64,000 nt of DNA from Gigantopelta aegis (taxonomy: Eukaryota > Mollusca > Gastropoda > Neomphalida > Peltospiridae), in assembly GCF_016097555.1 (NCBI RefSeq), contig NC_054712.1, forward strand, positions 59,217,824 through 59,281,823, in the 5' to 3' direction. The translations under genes and the position numbers were made by a program. The notes below the pieces were generated by a model that did not search any database, was not told where the DNA came from, and was given only the letters and a program-made list of their open reading frames with translations. Below, in pieces: positions 42,898-57,800 of the stretch. Positions within the stretch are counted from its first letter, which is position 1. Each line of letters begins with the position of its first letter.

Positions 42898-45800
42898 GTG
42901 AGTACAAAGTTAATTTTCCGCCAGGTGTGCAACAGGCCAGGTGACAAAACTTGGGACTGTCCATCTCCGTGGTCAAAACGGGAATTTTGTCAACAAAATT
43001 GGAATACACTATTGGATAACCGCAGCTAGACTGTGCGTCTGGTCATATATCCAGATAAGCATTTAAATGAAGGGAGCCAAGTGTTTGGGAGTTGTGCAGT
43101 ATTTTAACTGATGTACTACATAGGTAACATAGTGCTACCTGTATATTTGCACACTTTAAATGACACTCTTTTCCCCCATTTTAGAATAAGGTTAACACCT
43201 AAAGTTGAAAGCAGCTCCATAAAAGGTCAAAAGTGTGGGTGGGGCAGAATATAGCAACAGGCATAGATAGATGCCAAAAAGTTTGTGGAAGGGGCACACA
43301 CATACACACACAGGCCTATATAAATACATGTAAAAATATAACAAACATTGCTGCTGTTAGTGTTATGCTTCCTATGCCAGTGTATAATAGTGTTGGGACT
43401 GTGCAGGGTCTGCCCCTAGAACTTAAAGATTAAGTCACTCATCAGATGCTGTCACCACTTTAATCTATAAAACCGGTGACAGAACACAAGGTATAATTAA
43501 CCAGGGTACTGCCACAAACACAGACCAGACACCTGCCCTGTTGAATTACATGTTGGGTACGCAACTTTAAAATCACAAGAACTGCCAATCAGTTACTTGG
43601 TGAACAATTACATTCTAACGTTAAAGGAATGCTTAAGCAACTTTTTTTGGACTGGTATGCATATTCAGTGATATATAATGCACATTATTGCTTAATATCA
43701 ACAAGTATATATTATTATATTTAATTAATAAAACGGTTAAATGTGACAGCTATTAAATATAATGGGCACAGCCATTTTGTTCTATTCCACTGAAGGTTCT
43801 AATAGACCAAATTAATTCCTATTGCCGATAATATTAATGTTTACTAATAAAATTGATATAAGCAGCATATCAACACACCCAGGAAGTACAGCAAGAAAAA
43901 GTGTGGCACCTCACATCTAATCTACCTGCAAGAAAGTGTGGGGGGGGGGGGGGGGTCACATACCATTTAAGAGATTTAATTAATGTTTTTAATAGCAACT
44001 GTTATTTTTGCTGAAAATCGCAGTTCCATTTTTGGGGGTACCCGGCATTAGTTTCAACCTCTGGTATATACTGCATAACAACTGTATAACAAATAAAAGT
44101 GTACTTATTTATTGTCAATGGATAATAGTATTTGCACAAATAATCAATGTCACATATTACTACAAATCACACCCACAGCTACTTTTACTCCGTAAATATT
44201 TGAAAGTGTGCCTCAGACTTTGACACGGAACTCTCGAGCTGGGGCCTAATTTACAAAGCTCTCTAAGGCTCTGCTAGACAACAAAGCATCCTATTTGCAA
44301 GTCTTTTTGCATTGCACTGCGAGATCGCAAAGTTGCGAGAGTTTAGTGAATTAGGTCCCTGGTGATTACATACAACTTAACGTGTGAAGTCAGGAATGAG
44401 TCTTAGAACTAGAGAAACAAATCTACCTGGTTTTAACGGGATGATAAAATAGTCATGCATTGCAGTGTTCTGTAATAATATACATCCCAGTAAGCCAGCA
44501 ATAAGTATATATTATTTTTCAATACAAGATAAACCAGCATTGTCAAAATGGCTACACAACAAGTCAAAATAATTATACCTTGTTTTGTCCATGCATTAAC
44601 CTACATACTGAAATGATAGTGTTTTCTTAGTTAACTGGTGTATTCTCTACCTGTGATTCCTGATTGGCAGGTGTGTATTTGATTTGTAACTCCATTGGTG
44701 GGCTCATTGGGCTATTTCTCATTCTAGCCAGTGCACCACAACTGGTATATCAAAGGCTGTGGTATGTGCTATCTTGTCTGTGGGATGGTGCATATAAAAG
44801 ATCCCTTGCTGCTAATCGAAAAGAGTAGCCCATGAAGTGGCGACAGCGGATTGCCTATCTCAATATCTGTGTGGTCCATAACCATATGTCCAACGTCATA
44901 TAACCGTAAATAAAATGTGTTGAGTGCGTCGTCAAATAAAACATTTCCTTCTTGATTGGTAACTAGATGGGCCAATTAATGGACACTGTCTAGATACAAA
45001 AATACATACCAGTATTGTGTAATATTACCTGTCGCCCATAAAATGGAAATGGACATGGTTTATTATTGTAAATAGTTCTGTAAACCTATTAAGTAGACGT
45101 TCCCATCTAAAACCACAGAACTGACCAATTACGTAGTCCCAAAGAAAAGAAAATTATCACTTGGGTATCGTGGGTTGTTGTTTTTGCTCCAACGTAGCAT
45201 ACCAATAGGCCTAATAGTGTATATAACTTTCCTCTGGATTATTTAACAGAGAAAAATACTATAACTCATTTCGTTCCGTTAATGCAACTTGAAATCTATT
45301 TAGTTAAATAGTTTTATTATGTTATCACATCATTTATGTTGTTTTACAAATCAAGTTGATCAAAGAGAAGCGTCTTGTCGAAAATTACTGCTTTTGTTTA
45401 CACTGTGCACATATGAGTTGGTTAGGACTTGGTCACTTCGCACCAAGCTAGCTGTACAGGACGCCTCAAAAAGTAAAGAAAATGGCTGCCCCCAATTAGC
45501 AGGAATAATCACGTTTTTTTATTGACACTAAAATTACGTGTTTTTCATTTGTTAAAAGTGTCAGTATGTGTTGGTGGTCTGGGTATGCATCTTTCCAACA
45601 TAAGGCTCATGTTTTAGTTTACTCTCCCATTAAAAGTACCATACATCAGTAATGTAAGTGGAAATCAGTTTGTTTTTAAATACATTTAAACCAGGGCTTC
45701 TAGATTATGGTAGCCCAGGGTTGAAAATTAGCGCCTTTATTGGCTAAGGGCGACTAAGTATTTTACTACGGTAGTCCGTTGGGCGACAATCCATTTCAGT

Positions 45801-48800
45801 GTCTGGCAAGGATGGTTCCAGTTTAAAAATGAAACACACTGAAACTGAACCGAATTGTGACAAAATGCACTGCGTCTGTGCTGGCGTGAAATACATATCT
45901 GACAGCAGAAGACATAGGCCATGCTCTATTTTGACAGCGCCTGACTCAGCTTCTGTGGTTTTGGGCCAGTTCGTTCTTAAAAATAGAGCTCAAAACATAT
46001 TGAAGTTACTGCATATATTTTTTAATCTGGAAGTCCATTGGCTTATTGGAATCGACTGGATACGCCATAATTTTTCAGTAGAGCTGTTATTGGATAATTA
46101 TTGTTATTCAATGTTATGGTAAAAAAAAAATCATATTTAATTAGCTTATATTATTTTGAGACAAAATAAAAAATTAATCTAGTTTGGTAGTGACAGTCCT
46201 CTTTGTAGCATAATGAATAAATGAATGAATGTTTAACGACACCCCAGCACGAAAAATACATCGGCTATTGGGTGTCCATCTATGGTAATGCAAATAAATA
46301 AAGTGATGATTAACATCAATATAAAAATTCAAGACTTAAACAAAAATAGTGTAAAGAACTGTGCAAAAACACAAATATCACAGAATTTTACGGATACTGA
46401 ATTTTACTCAAAACTTCAATTTTGTGCTGTATTGGCCATTCTCAAAGAGAATGTTACACCCCTGCACCACGGTGAGGTTACAGCACACGCAGGGGACTCT
46501 TTATAGCAATGCAAGAGGGGTAACATCATAGATGGATTCATAAGGAATAAAGTTAAAATTCATATAAAAACTGATTCTTAAGTTTTAAACCCATACCAAC
46601 TCAAATAACATGTTTTGAAAATCCAGTATAAATATAAATGTTTCTTTATTAATTACTATTAAAATATACAGATTAAATCTCGTTTTTAATACAGGGGTGA
46701 AGACAAAATGCAGCTTGATTTGCAAGAGGGGGCAAAATCTCCAGTACAGGATTTCTTCAGGAGTGGCTGTCCTCCTACAGACGAAGCATGCACACGTGTG
46801 CGTTTTAAGTTGATATTGTAAATGATACAAATAAAGATCCAAAGAAAAATAAATCTGTAAAAAACAACACAAAAAACAACAATATACTTATTATTTATTA
46901 CAGTAATATGTGGATGGTTATAATGTCATTATATAAATCTTGTTGTCACTTTATCTTGTTATTCCATTCCAATAAGACTACGACTTCCAGATTAAACAAA
47001 AATACAAGCAGTGTCTTATATACGTTTTGAGCTCTATGTTTAGAAAGACCCGGCCAAAGCAACAGAAGCTGAATCTGGCGCTGTCAATGTATAGAAATTG
47101 TTCTGTCTTCTGCTGCCAGATCTGTAATTTGGATATTGTAAATGCTACAGTAGTTGGTTATAAATGAAATAAATATTGAAAGAAAAATAAATCTGTGACA
47201 AAAAACAAAACAAAAAACCCCAAACATTTTACCAAAATATATGATGTATCATATTACAAAGCATAAAAATGTACTTATTGTTTATTTCAGTAATATTTGG
47301 ACAGTTATGTCATCATGTAAGTCTTGGTGTCATTTTAGGTTGATCTGGGCCTGTGCTTATAAAACTTAAATTCAAGTCTAGACTTCAATAAAGTCCAGAC
47401 TTTAACGTAATGCTGTTTGAATGGTGTTGCCATGACATTAAAGTCTGGACTTTATTAAAGTTTAGACTTTAAGGTTTATAAGCACGGGGCCAGTTCTTAT
47501 TTCATGCAAATCGGTTACATTTAAAACAATACTGACGACAATAAAATCGATGGTCGCCCAATGGACTGCCTTTGTGAAATGCTTAGTCGTCTTTAGCCAA
47601 TAAAGGTCACCACAGGCGATCGGGTGACTGCTCATTTTCAAACCGGCACCTCCCACCATATTTAAATCAATTCCACCATCTAAACTGTAGGAACAATTTC
47701 AATTAACATGGAGTTTATAATTGATCATCACATCGATTCTAATACATTTATCAATTAACATGGAGTTTGTAATTGATCATCACATCGATTCTAATACATT
47801 TATCAATTAACATGGAGTTTATAATTGATCATCACATCGATTCTAATACATTTATCAAGTTACAATAGTTGACATACACAGTACAATCTCGACTCGAAAG
47901 TGGAATGGTCAAAAATAATACTACACCCGAACCAAGAACAAAGAACAGTATTTTTGTGTAAGCGAGCAAAGCAAAGCAATTTGAAATAACAGTTATTTGC
48001 TTGTCCACTAGACAACCACTGAGGTACATTTTACTTGTCCACTAGACAACCACTGAGGTACATTTTACTTGTTCACTAGACAACCACTGAGGTACATTTT
48101 ACTTGTCCACTAGACAACCACTGAGGTACATATTACTTGTTTACTTGACAACCACTGAGGTACATTTTACTTGTTCACTGGACAACCACTGAGGTACATT
48201 TTACTTGTCCACTAGACAACCACTGAGGTACATTTTACTTGTCCACTGTACAACCACTGAGGTACATATTACTTGTCCACTGTACAACCACTGAGGTACA
48301 TTTTACTTGTCCACTGGACAACCACTGAGGTACATATTACTTGTCCACTGTACAACCACTGAGGTACATANNNNNNNNNNNNNNNNNNNNNNNNNNNNNN
48401 NNNNNNNNNNNNNNNNNNNNNNNNNNNNNNNNNNNNNNNNNNNNNNNNNNNNNNNNNNNNNNNNNNNNNNNNNNNNNNNNNNNNNNNNNNNNNNNNNNNN
48501 NNNNNNNNNNNNNNNNNNNNNNNNNNNNNNNNNNNNNNNNNNNNNNNNNNNNNNNNNNNNNNNNNNNNNNGGTACATTTTACTTGTTTACTTGACAATAT
48601 AACCACTGAGGTACATTTTACTTGTCCACTGGACAACCACTGAGGTACATATTACACTGAGGTACATTTTACTTGTCCACTGGACAACCACTGAGGTACA
48701 TATTACTTGTTCACTGGACAACCACTGAGGTACATATTACTTGTTCACTGGACAACCACTGAGGTACATATTGCTTGTCCACTGTACAACCACTGAGGTA

Positions 48801-51800
48801 CATTTTACTTGTTCACTGGACAACCACTGAGGTACATTTTACTTGTTTACTTGACAATATAACCACTGAGGTACATTTTACTTGTTTACTTGACAATATA
48901 ACCACTGAGGTACATTTTACTTGTTTACTTGACAATATAACCACTGAGGTACATTTTACTTGTTTACTTGACAATATAACCACTGAGGTACATTTTACTT
49001 GTTTACTTGACAATATAACCACTGAGGTACATTTTACTTGTCCACTGGACAACCACTGAGGTACATTTTACTTGTCCACTGGACAACCACTGAGGTACAT
49101 TTTACTTGTTCACTGGACAACCACTGAGGTACATTTTACTTGTTCACTAGACAACCACTGAGGTACATTTTACTTGTCCACTAGACAACCACTGAGGTAC
49201 ATATTACTTGTCCACTAGACAACCACTGAGGTACATTTTACTTGTCCACTAGACAACCACTGAGGTACATATTACTTGTCCACTAGACAACCACTGAGGT
49301 ACATTTTACTTGTCCACTAGACAACCACTGAGGTACATAGCAGATTTTCTCTTGTCGGAACAAATGAACTGATATTGTTGACATGGATAACAGTGGGAAG
49401 CGGGATTGGTAATACCGACCAAATTTATTGGAGCGGGAGGGAGGGGGAATGGCATGGGAATCATATTGTTTACACAGATGATAGCTTGAAGGGGGACGGG
49501 TGTGTGGGTGTGGGTGTGGGTGTGGGTGGTAATACCAAGCAGATTTGTTGGAGATGGGGATGGGTTTCATTAGTGTGTGTCATGTGAATCATATTGTTTT
49601 TGACACAAATTACGGTTTGAAGGGAAAAGGATGATTTGTGGAAAGGTTAGGAAGGTGGATAATAAGTTTGTCACTGTACAATGTGGATATTATTGTTGAC
49701 CTCATGGATGACAACTTGGAGGGTTCCAAGGGAAAGGGGATAATACCTGCCAGATTTATTGGAAAAGGGGGAGGGGTTTGTTAGGATTAAAGCTTGGTGG
49801 TATAGCTTCTATACCATTCAGTATATATATGTACAGGTGTATATATGCACACAGATTATGGACAAATGGAATTTCAGGGCTCACCCTGCTCACTGCAAAA
49901 TTACCCAGTTGTTAATTTTTATGCATAGTCGGAGATGGTCATATCTTAAAATTTTCAGCTGCCTGCCTAGCAAGTAACTCTCAAATTTCACTTGCCCACA
50001 AAAACATCAACCTGTCCTAAAACGTGAGCAGTTTAAATAAAAATTTAAACTGTATGTGTCAAACAGTTTCACATCATACAAACTACTTGTAAGCTCTGTA
50101 TTACTAAATATGTTGATTTCTCTTAATTTGTGAATGTAAAAAAAAAAAAAAAAAAAAATTAAAAAAAAATTGGAAATTAGTTTATAATTAAAAAACCCCA
50201 CTTTAATCCTTTACTTTAGAATGATCATCGAAAATATGCTACTTTGAGTTAATGATTTCACAGTCAATAACATTAATTTTGGCAGGTTTTTTTGTGTGTG
50301 TGTGTGGTGGGGGGGGGGGGGGGGGGTCATAACAGACAAGTGAACCAAAGGGAATTTTTGTTTTTAGATATTAACAAAAAGTTTACCCCTCTATTTTTCA
50401 GAATGAAGTTTACTTGTAGAATGCAGGACATATCATTTGAGGACATTCAATTTTTTTTTAATTTCCCTTAAAAATTCCAGTGTTTGGCGCTCTCGATGTG
50501 AGTTCGACACAGAGACTCAGTCGGAGACTGTAGATCCCATTACAAATTTTCTTGCACACGCTTATTCACTGTTATTTAACATTTAGTCAATTAAATATTA
50601 ATTGCATGTACATTTAATATATCAAATTAATTGGGAAACAAATGCAAAAAATTTCAGATGAACAACCTAATTTCGTAATAAGAAATGCAATGTTAGTGAA
50701 AATCCGACAATTTGGTGGGAATTCCATGACATTGGTTTAGGGCCTACATCAGATGTGTTATGCGAGCTCACACAGATAAATCAAAAACTAATTTTACAGA
50801 GAGTTTACTTATCCATTTTAGTAACGTTCTAAATAGCATTTTCTCGATCCTTCAACATTTTTGGCAATTTACTTCACGGACACATAATACCATGATTTAC
50901 TAATAAAGGCCAAATTTCTTAAATGCCTTTAAAAAGGGAGCGGGCGGGGGCTTATTCAAAGACTTGGGCCTACTTCTGATCAAATACGGTACTCGATATA
51001 TATAATAATCATGAAAAACGAAAGTTTGGTTCTGTGATTTTACAGACACACTATTGACAAAGTACCAAAATTATTGTTTCAGTGAAATCCTGAGATCTGA
51101 CACGCACACACGCTGTACACAGGGGAGAAAGGTGGAGGGGTATGGGTCAGTTATAGTTTTCTTACTTGCACAACCAATCAAAGTCTGTGAAAGGCCTCGC
51201 GGTCTTGGCTAAGCTTTGAAATGGCCGCCAACGACTATGTAATTACAAAAATTGCAAGTGTATAAAAGGGATAAAGAGGCAGTTTGTGTTTTAGTTGCCT
51301 GGTGGATGACTGAATTCTAATTGTACTCGTCCAAGAAAATGTTTACTCATCTGGGGCGAGCGGACAAGTACTTTTGGCCAGCCCTGCATAGTTCTTATAT
51401 TTACCATTTGGCTAATACATTTTGTTTTATAAATTAGCAACTTTTAACCATTTTCAATTAATCTCTACATATCTGTAAAATGTCTAAAACTAAATTAATT
51501 CCCGTTTTAGCCCTGAATTTGCGACTTAGTCATGGTGGGGTTGGGTGGGGTCTTCGGGTTACCATCACTGTTGTGTGATAACAGTTGTTAGACTTGGGTG
51601 TCTGCTAGGAGTCACTGGGTTGTGGCAAAGTGTGTATTATTGTTGACATGGATACCGGTTCAGTTGAGACTAGCAGGGAGGAGGAGAGAAAGGTCAGTGG
51701 GTTCAGACATGAAGCTTATCCTCGACTGGAGTGTGTAAATCACCTAACAAGTCTTGTGTTGATGATGAACACGGAGTGCAGCCATGTGGGACAGATAAAA

Positions 51801-54800
51801 CTATATTCCTAGAGACCAGTTATCAATACTCTTGAGACCTGTACCGGGACACATGCATTATGCCTAGAGGCTGGCTCAGGAATCACACAGTGCTTGAGCC
51901 AGAAAAGGGTTAATTAATGTTTAATCACGCTGATGGTAATGAGCAGTCCATTTTAGCATGATAAATTAACATTGTGTGAATTTTAGATTTCTGGGTGAAT
52001 AAGATAACATGTATAGAAGCACCAACCTCAGTGGTGTCGTGATTACGCCATCGGACTCAGGCTGGTAGGTACTGGGTTCACAGCCCAATACCGGCTTAAT
52101 GGTGTCATGGTTAAGCCATCAGACTCAGGCTGGTAGGTACTGGGTTCACAGCCCAGTACTAGCCTCCATGGTGTCGTGGTTAAGCCATCAGACTCAGGCT
52201 GGTAGGTACTGGGTTCACAGCCCGGTACCGGCCTCCATGGTGTCGTGGTTAAGCCATCAGACTCAGGCTGGTAGGTACTGGGTTCACAGCCCGGTACCGG
52301 CCTCTGTGGTGTTGTGGTTAAGCCATCAGACTCAGGCTGGTAGGTACTGGGTTCACAGCCCGGTACCAGCCTCCATGGTGTCATGGTTAAGCCATCGGCC
52401 ATATGGCTGGTAGGTACTGGGTTCACAGCCCGGTACCAGCCTCAATGGTGTCGTGATTAAGCCATTGGACATAAGGCTGGTAGGTACTGGGTTCGCGACC
52501 CGGTACAGGCTCCCACCCAGAGTGAGTTTGAACAACTCAATGGGTAGGTGTAAGACCACTACACCTTCTCTCTCACTAACCACTAACAACTAACCTTATG
52601 TCTTGAACAGACAGCCCAAATAGCTGAGGTGTGTGCCCAGGACAGCGTGCTTGAATCTTAACTGGATATAAGCACGAAAATAAGTTTAAAATAAGTTTAA
52701 AAAATGAAATAAATAAAATGAAAATGTATAGAAGCATACATGTCTGTATAACATCTGTTCCAAAATTTGTTCTGCATGAATCATCCCCCACAAAGTGAAA
52801 TTTTATTGAAACCAATGTCTGTGTACCTTACATGTATGCCTAGTGGGACAATGTGGCAGACTAAGCCCTATAATGTTACATATATGTTGAGTAGTCCAAG
52901 AAACTAAACAGACCTGTAGGAACAGGGGAGGGGGGGGGGGGGGGAGTGCCTTTCCCCCTCACTAAAGGTTGAAAATGTGTGTTTTGTTTGTCCAACTCTA
53001 TATGAATAAAAATCAAAATTTTGTTTGTGCCCCATAGTACAGGCTTGTGACCCTGTCACTAGAGATTGTGCCCCCCCCCCCCCCCCCAAATCAGATATCG
53101 TTCTTACAGGCCTGCTAAATCTTTGGTTCTAACCTGATTGGATGGGCTTAAATTCAGAGGTATGTACATATACCTGTGCATGTTTATCCACCTGATTAGA
53201 TGTCCTTAAAACTAAATCCTAGATTGTGCCTTGATAATTAATTAACCTGCATTACACTTGTACCATATACATGTATTTCACTCTTGTACCATATACATGT
53301 GTTTCACACTTCACCTGTGTTTCTATCAGTGAATGGTTACCTCGTATTGCATGTACCGGTATATATGGAGGATACTGTCACGATAGTTCGTAATCACATA
53401 GACACGCGTACAAGTACACAAGATGGTGGAAGTTTTATTGACCCTTTTGTGTACAAGTGTATGACGTCATATATTAGCCGTATCACGTGATAAGCACAGT
53501 TCACATATAGATGTTTATAATCATGACATCTCCCCTCATAAACAAGTTTAGTTAAATGTCAAAGTGTTTTATATCAGAAGTTTAACTGTCTTTGAATCTA
53601 AGTGGGACCTTGACCTCGCGGCCTGATCTGGTGGTGATTCTCGACGGGGTGCTACTCTCAGGGGTGGTAACATTAGGTGAGAAAGTCTCAGCTGCTGGTT
53701 TGGTCTCTGGCAGCGGATTCTCGATGTCCGGAGCAGGTTCGGCTTGTTCATCATTGTCAGGAACTTTCATCAGATGGCAGCGGTTCCTGCGCAGTACTCC
53801 TTTTGGTGTAGCAACGAGATAAGAGCGTGGAGTAGTACAGTTTTTCTCCACCACACCGGGATAGTTCCAGTCTTTCTGTATATCCAGTTTCACTTTGACT
53901 TTGTCGCCAGGCTTCAGTTCTGGGAGCGGTCTTGCAGAGTGGCGTTTGTCATAGTGGTACCTGTAGGCATTCTTGGCCGCTTTGTCTGACTATTGCACTT
54001 GTGCAGGATCTGCTTTCCCTGGATACAGTTTCTGCTGCAGGGAAGGAAGTTTGGTTCTCAGTTGTCTTCCCATGAGAAGATGAGCAGGTCTATATCCAGT
54101 GGTTTCAATAGGAGTTGAGCGATAGTTCAACAGGGCTAGAGTGGGGTCACTCTGTTTCAGGATACGTTTAGCTGTTTGGACAGCTCTTTCAGCTTCACCA
54201 TTGGCCTGAGGGAATCGAGGACTGCTCGTAGTGTGTGAAAATCCGTAACTTTCACTAAAGTCCTTGAAGTCCTTGGATGAGAACTGAGGTCCGTTGTCAC
54301 TTACTACTTCTTTTGGAATTCCGAACCGTGCGAATACTGACTGCAACTTCAGGATTACACTTCTGCTGGTGGTCGATGGCAGGTGAAGGATTTCGATAAA
54401 GCGAGAGTAGTAGTCAGCTATGACAAGGAAGTGCTTCTCCTGGTGTTCACACAGGTCCATCCCAAGTTTCTCCCATGGTGCAGGTGGTAGCAGTGTTGTC
54501 TTCAGAGGTTCTTTGCAATGTGCTGGTCGGTTGTTCTGGCAGAACTCGCAAGATTCCACGCAACGTTTAATGTCTTTCCCAACACCGAGCCACCAGACTG
54601 TTTGTCTTGCACGATTTCTGCACTTGGTCACACCTTGGTGTCCTTCATGTAGACAGTTCAGGATCTCTTTCCGCATTGTCTTTGGAATCACAATACGGTC
54701 ATTGAATGTAACAAGTCCGTTGCACACACTCAAATGGCTTCTGTCTCTGTAGTATGACCCCAAGCTCGCTCTTATGTTCTGACTGTGGCTGGGCCATCCA

Positions 54801-57800
54801 TCAATGATGCACGACGTCAACAAGTGCATTTTGGGATCCTCTTTTGTGGCTTCCCGGATTCTTTCCAGCTTCACATCAGACACGGGTAGGTTGACTTCAA
54901 ATGAGTCAATGTGTGATGTGACTTCGTTCTCCAGTTCAGATGATTCTGGTTTACCGACCGGAAATCTTGATAGTGTGTCAGCGACAATCAAACTCTTGCC
55001 AGGCATGTGCTCTGCCACAGGAGTGAACTTCATCATTTGATGAGTAGACTCTGTATTCTGGGTGGCACTTGGTCGATGGCTTTCTTGTTGATGATGGGTA
55101 CCAGTGGCTTGTGGTCCATGATCAGCCGAAAGCGTTCAAGTCCAATGAGATATTTCTGGAATTTCTCACAAGTCCAGACACTAGCGAGACATTCTTTTTC
55201 GATTTTCGAGACATTCTTTTTCGTAACGCTTTTCTGTATCACTCAGAGTTCTAGAGCAAAAGGCAACAGGCTTCAACTCTGTTCCATGTTCTTGTAGAAG
55301 TATCCCACCGATGCCGTAGCTGCTTGCATCTACACTCACGATGACAGGCTTTGTCACATCGTAGAACGCAAGGTTCGGTGGTGAGGAAATCTGCTTCTTC
55401 ACGTTCTGGAAGGCTTCTTTCTGACTGTGATCCCATGTCCACACAGTATCAGATCTCAGCAGACTGTTTAGCGGCTGAAGGATGTCTGAGAGGTTTGGCA
55501 CATACTTTCCCAGAAAGTTCACCATACCAAGAAACTGTTTTAGCTCGGACACATTTGTTGGAGCTTTCATGTCATTGATTGCCACAACCTTCTTCGGATC
55601 AGGTAGGGTTCCTTCGCCTGTGATCACGTTGCCGAGAAATTCCACACTTTCCTGGTGGAAGATGCATTTTGCTTTGTTCAGTTTCATTCCTGAAGACTTG
55701 ATTCTTGCGAGGACCTGGTCCAGTCTGGAGTCATGTTCTTCTGTTGAACTGCCCCAGATGATGATATCATCTGTGGAGACTTCTACTCCGACGATTCCGC
55801 AGAGAAGTTCCTTCATCTTGCGTTGACAAATCTCACTGGCACTTGTAATTCCAAATGGCAGTCTTTTGAAGTAGAAACGTCCGAATGGAGTTATGAAAGT
55901 TGTCAGCTTTGCACTCTCTGGTTCAAGTTCAAATTGCCAGAAGCAGTTGGACAAGTCTAATTTGGAGAAGACTTTTGCCCCCGCCATCTTCGCGGATATG
56001 TCATCCAGTGTCGGTAGGATGTATCTCTCACGAACTACAGCTTCATTCAGTCTTTTCAGATCCACACAGATTCTGAGACTTCCATTCTTCTTGGTTGCTA
56101 GCACAATTGGAGCACACCATTCTGTAGCTTCTGTGATACTGGCAATGACATCGTTTTCTTCCATCCTCTTCAGCTCGGCTTCCACTTTTGGTAGCATAGG
56201 AATGGCGATCCGCCGCGCTGTTTGGACGCTGTATGGTTGAGCATTGTCTTTCATATTGATCTTGATGGGTTCCCCCTTCATCAGACCAATGTCATCAAAC
56301 ACATCGTTGGTAACTTCTTCGACCCTTTTGACGTATCCCATACTTGATGCTGCACCTCTGCTGAGTAGACAGTCAACTGCATTCGACACGACGAAGATCC
56401 TGATGTTGTGCACCTGTTGTCTTACATTGACTCTGGCAATGAACTGACCTATGCACGACAGCAATCCTCCAGGACTGTTCAGACGAATCTTCGTACTCAG
56501 CAGTTTTGGTCGCGGACGCAATGAGTGGAACACTTTCTCAGAAATCACTGTTGCATCAGCACCTGTGTCAATCTTAAAGTTCAGGTCTTTTCCACCAATA
56601 TCCAGGTACACTCTCCACGGTTGTTCATCTTCAGAGGTAGGAGTTTCGATAGTCCCGAGATAGAATTCTTCAATATCTTCTGTGGACTCGTCAACATCCT
56701 CGACAGTGTGAGTGACTTCATGAACGGATTTCGTGAAACATGCCCGTTCGAAATGTCCAACATGTGAACATCGGTTGCATCTTGCACTACTCGCGGGACA
56801 CTGTTGAGGACCATGCAGGTACGTGCATTTAGAACATGGCTTCAATCCGGTGCCTTTGTTTCCATGGTTACGTGACTGATTCGGTGGTTTACCTCTTCTG
56901 GACGTGCCAGGTTTTCCATCTTGTGACTGTAATTTCTTGTATCGTGCACCGTGTGACAATACTGCATCCAAATTCTGTGGATTGTTCAGAGAAACATTCT
57001 GCGATTTCACAAGTTCATAGTGGCGTGACATTTCAGTGGCAATGTTCAAGGTTAAATCAGACTTCATTTGCAGTTTCTGCGACAATTCTTTGTCCAAAAT
57101 TCCGATGACAATTCGATCGCGAATTTGTTTTTCCTTCTTATCACCAAAATCACATTTTTCAGCAATTTGGTAAAGATGTCTGATATAGGCTTCCATACTT
57201 TCGTCTGGCATTTGATCGCGTTTGTAGAAACATGCCCTCTTGTAAATAATGTTACGTTTTGGAATGAAATGTTCATCAAATTTCGCCATAACCCTGTCAT
57301 AGTTATTCTTGTGGCCTACTACTTCGAATGTGAATGATTTGAACACGTTTTCCGATTCACGACCCATAGCGTAGATTAGTGAACTCACTTGAACCTCGCC
57401 GTCTTCTTCGCTGAGTTTCGTTGCCGTGCGGTACCGTGAAAAACGCTGTTTCCACTCCAGCCAGTCGTTTGGCCTGTCGAAATTAAACTGCTCAGGTGGG
57501 TTAAACTTAGGCATCGTATGGATGTCTTTTTTTTTTTTTTTTTTTAAATCCAATCTGACACCATGTCACGATAGTTCGTAATCACATAGACACGCGTACA
57601 AGTATACAAAATGGTGGAAGTTTTATTGACCCTTTTGTGTACAAGTGTATGATGTCATATATTAGCCGTATCACGTGATATGCACAGTTCACATGTAAAT
57701 GTTTATAATCATGACAGATACCACATGGGTGGTCATTATATACCATTTATCTTAACACCAGTTGTTTCAAAACATATAACAAGCAAAAGTAAATTGGACA

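Larger units (their letters stand above)
45710..47660. mobile_element. Large imperfect inverted-repeat element
   Basis: 45712-45790 (ttggctaagggcgactaagt) is the inverted counterpart of 47549-47650 (agtcgtctttagccaataaa). 45880-45985 (agcagaagacata.., tttgacagcgcctgactcag) is the inverted counterpart of 47025-47115. The arms are diverged. Repeat D copy 2 and a MITE are nested inside. No coding capacity seen. Boundaries are approximate. Confidence 0.55.
53376..57716 (-). mobile_element. Gypsy-type LTR retrotransposon, nearly whole
   Basis: 4.3 kb, antisense to par-6 in its first intron. Flanked by the 5-bp duplication gatac (53371-53375, 57717-57721). LTRs of 153 bp at both ends. In order on the minus strand: primer-binding region next to the right LTR, Gag with two zinc knuckles (about 57550-56700), aspartic protease (about 56600), reverse transcriptase (about 56200-55700), RNase H (about 55400-55250), integrase with zinc-binding and catalytic core (about 54750-54100), and a purine-rich tract before the left LTR. 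The polymerase resembles K02A2.6-like Gypsy elements of invertebrates. It is a fossil with about two or three breaks. The LTRs differ at about 6 of 153 positions, so it is moderately old. Confidence 0.93.
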
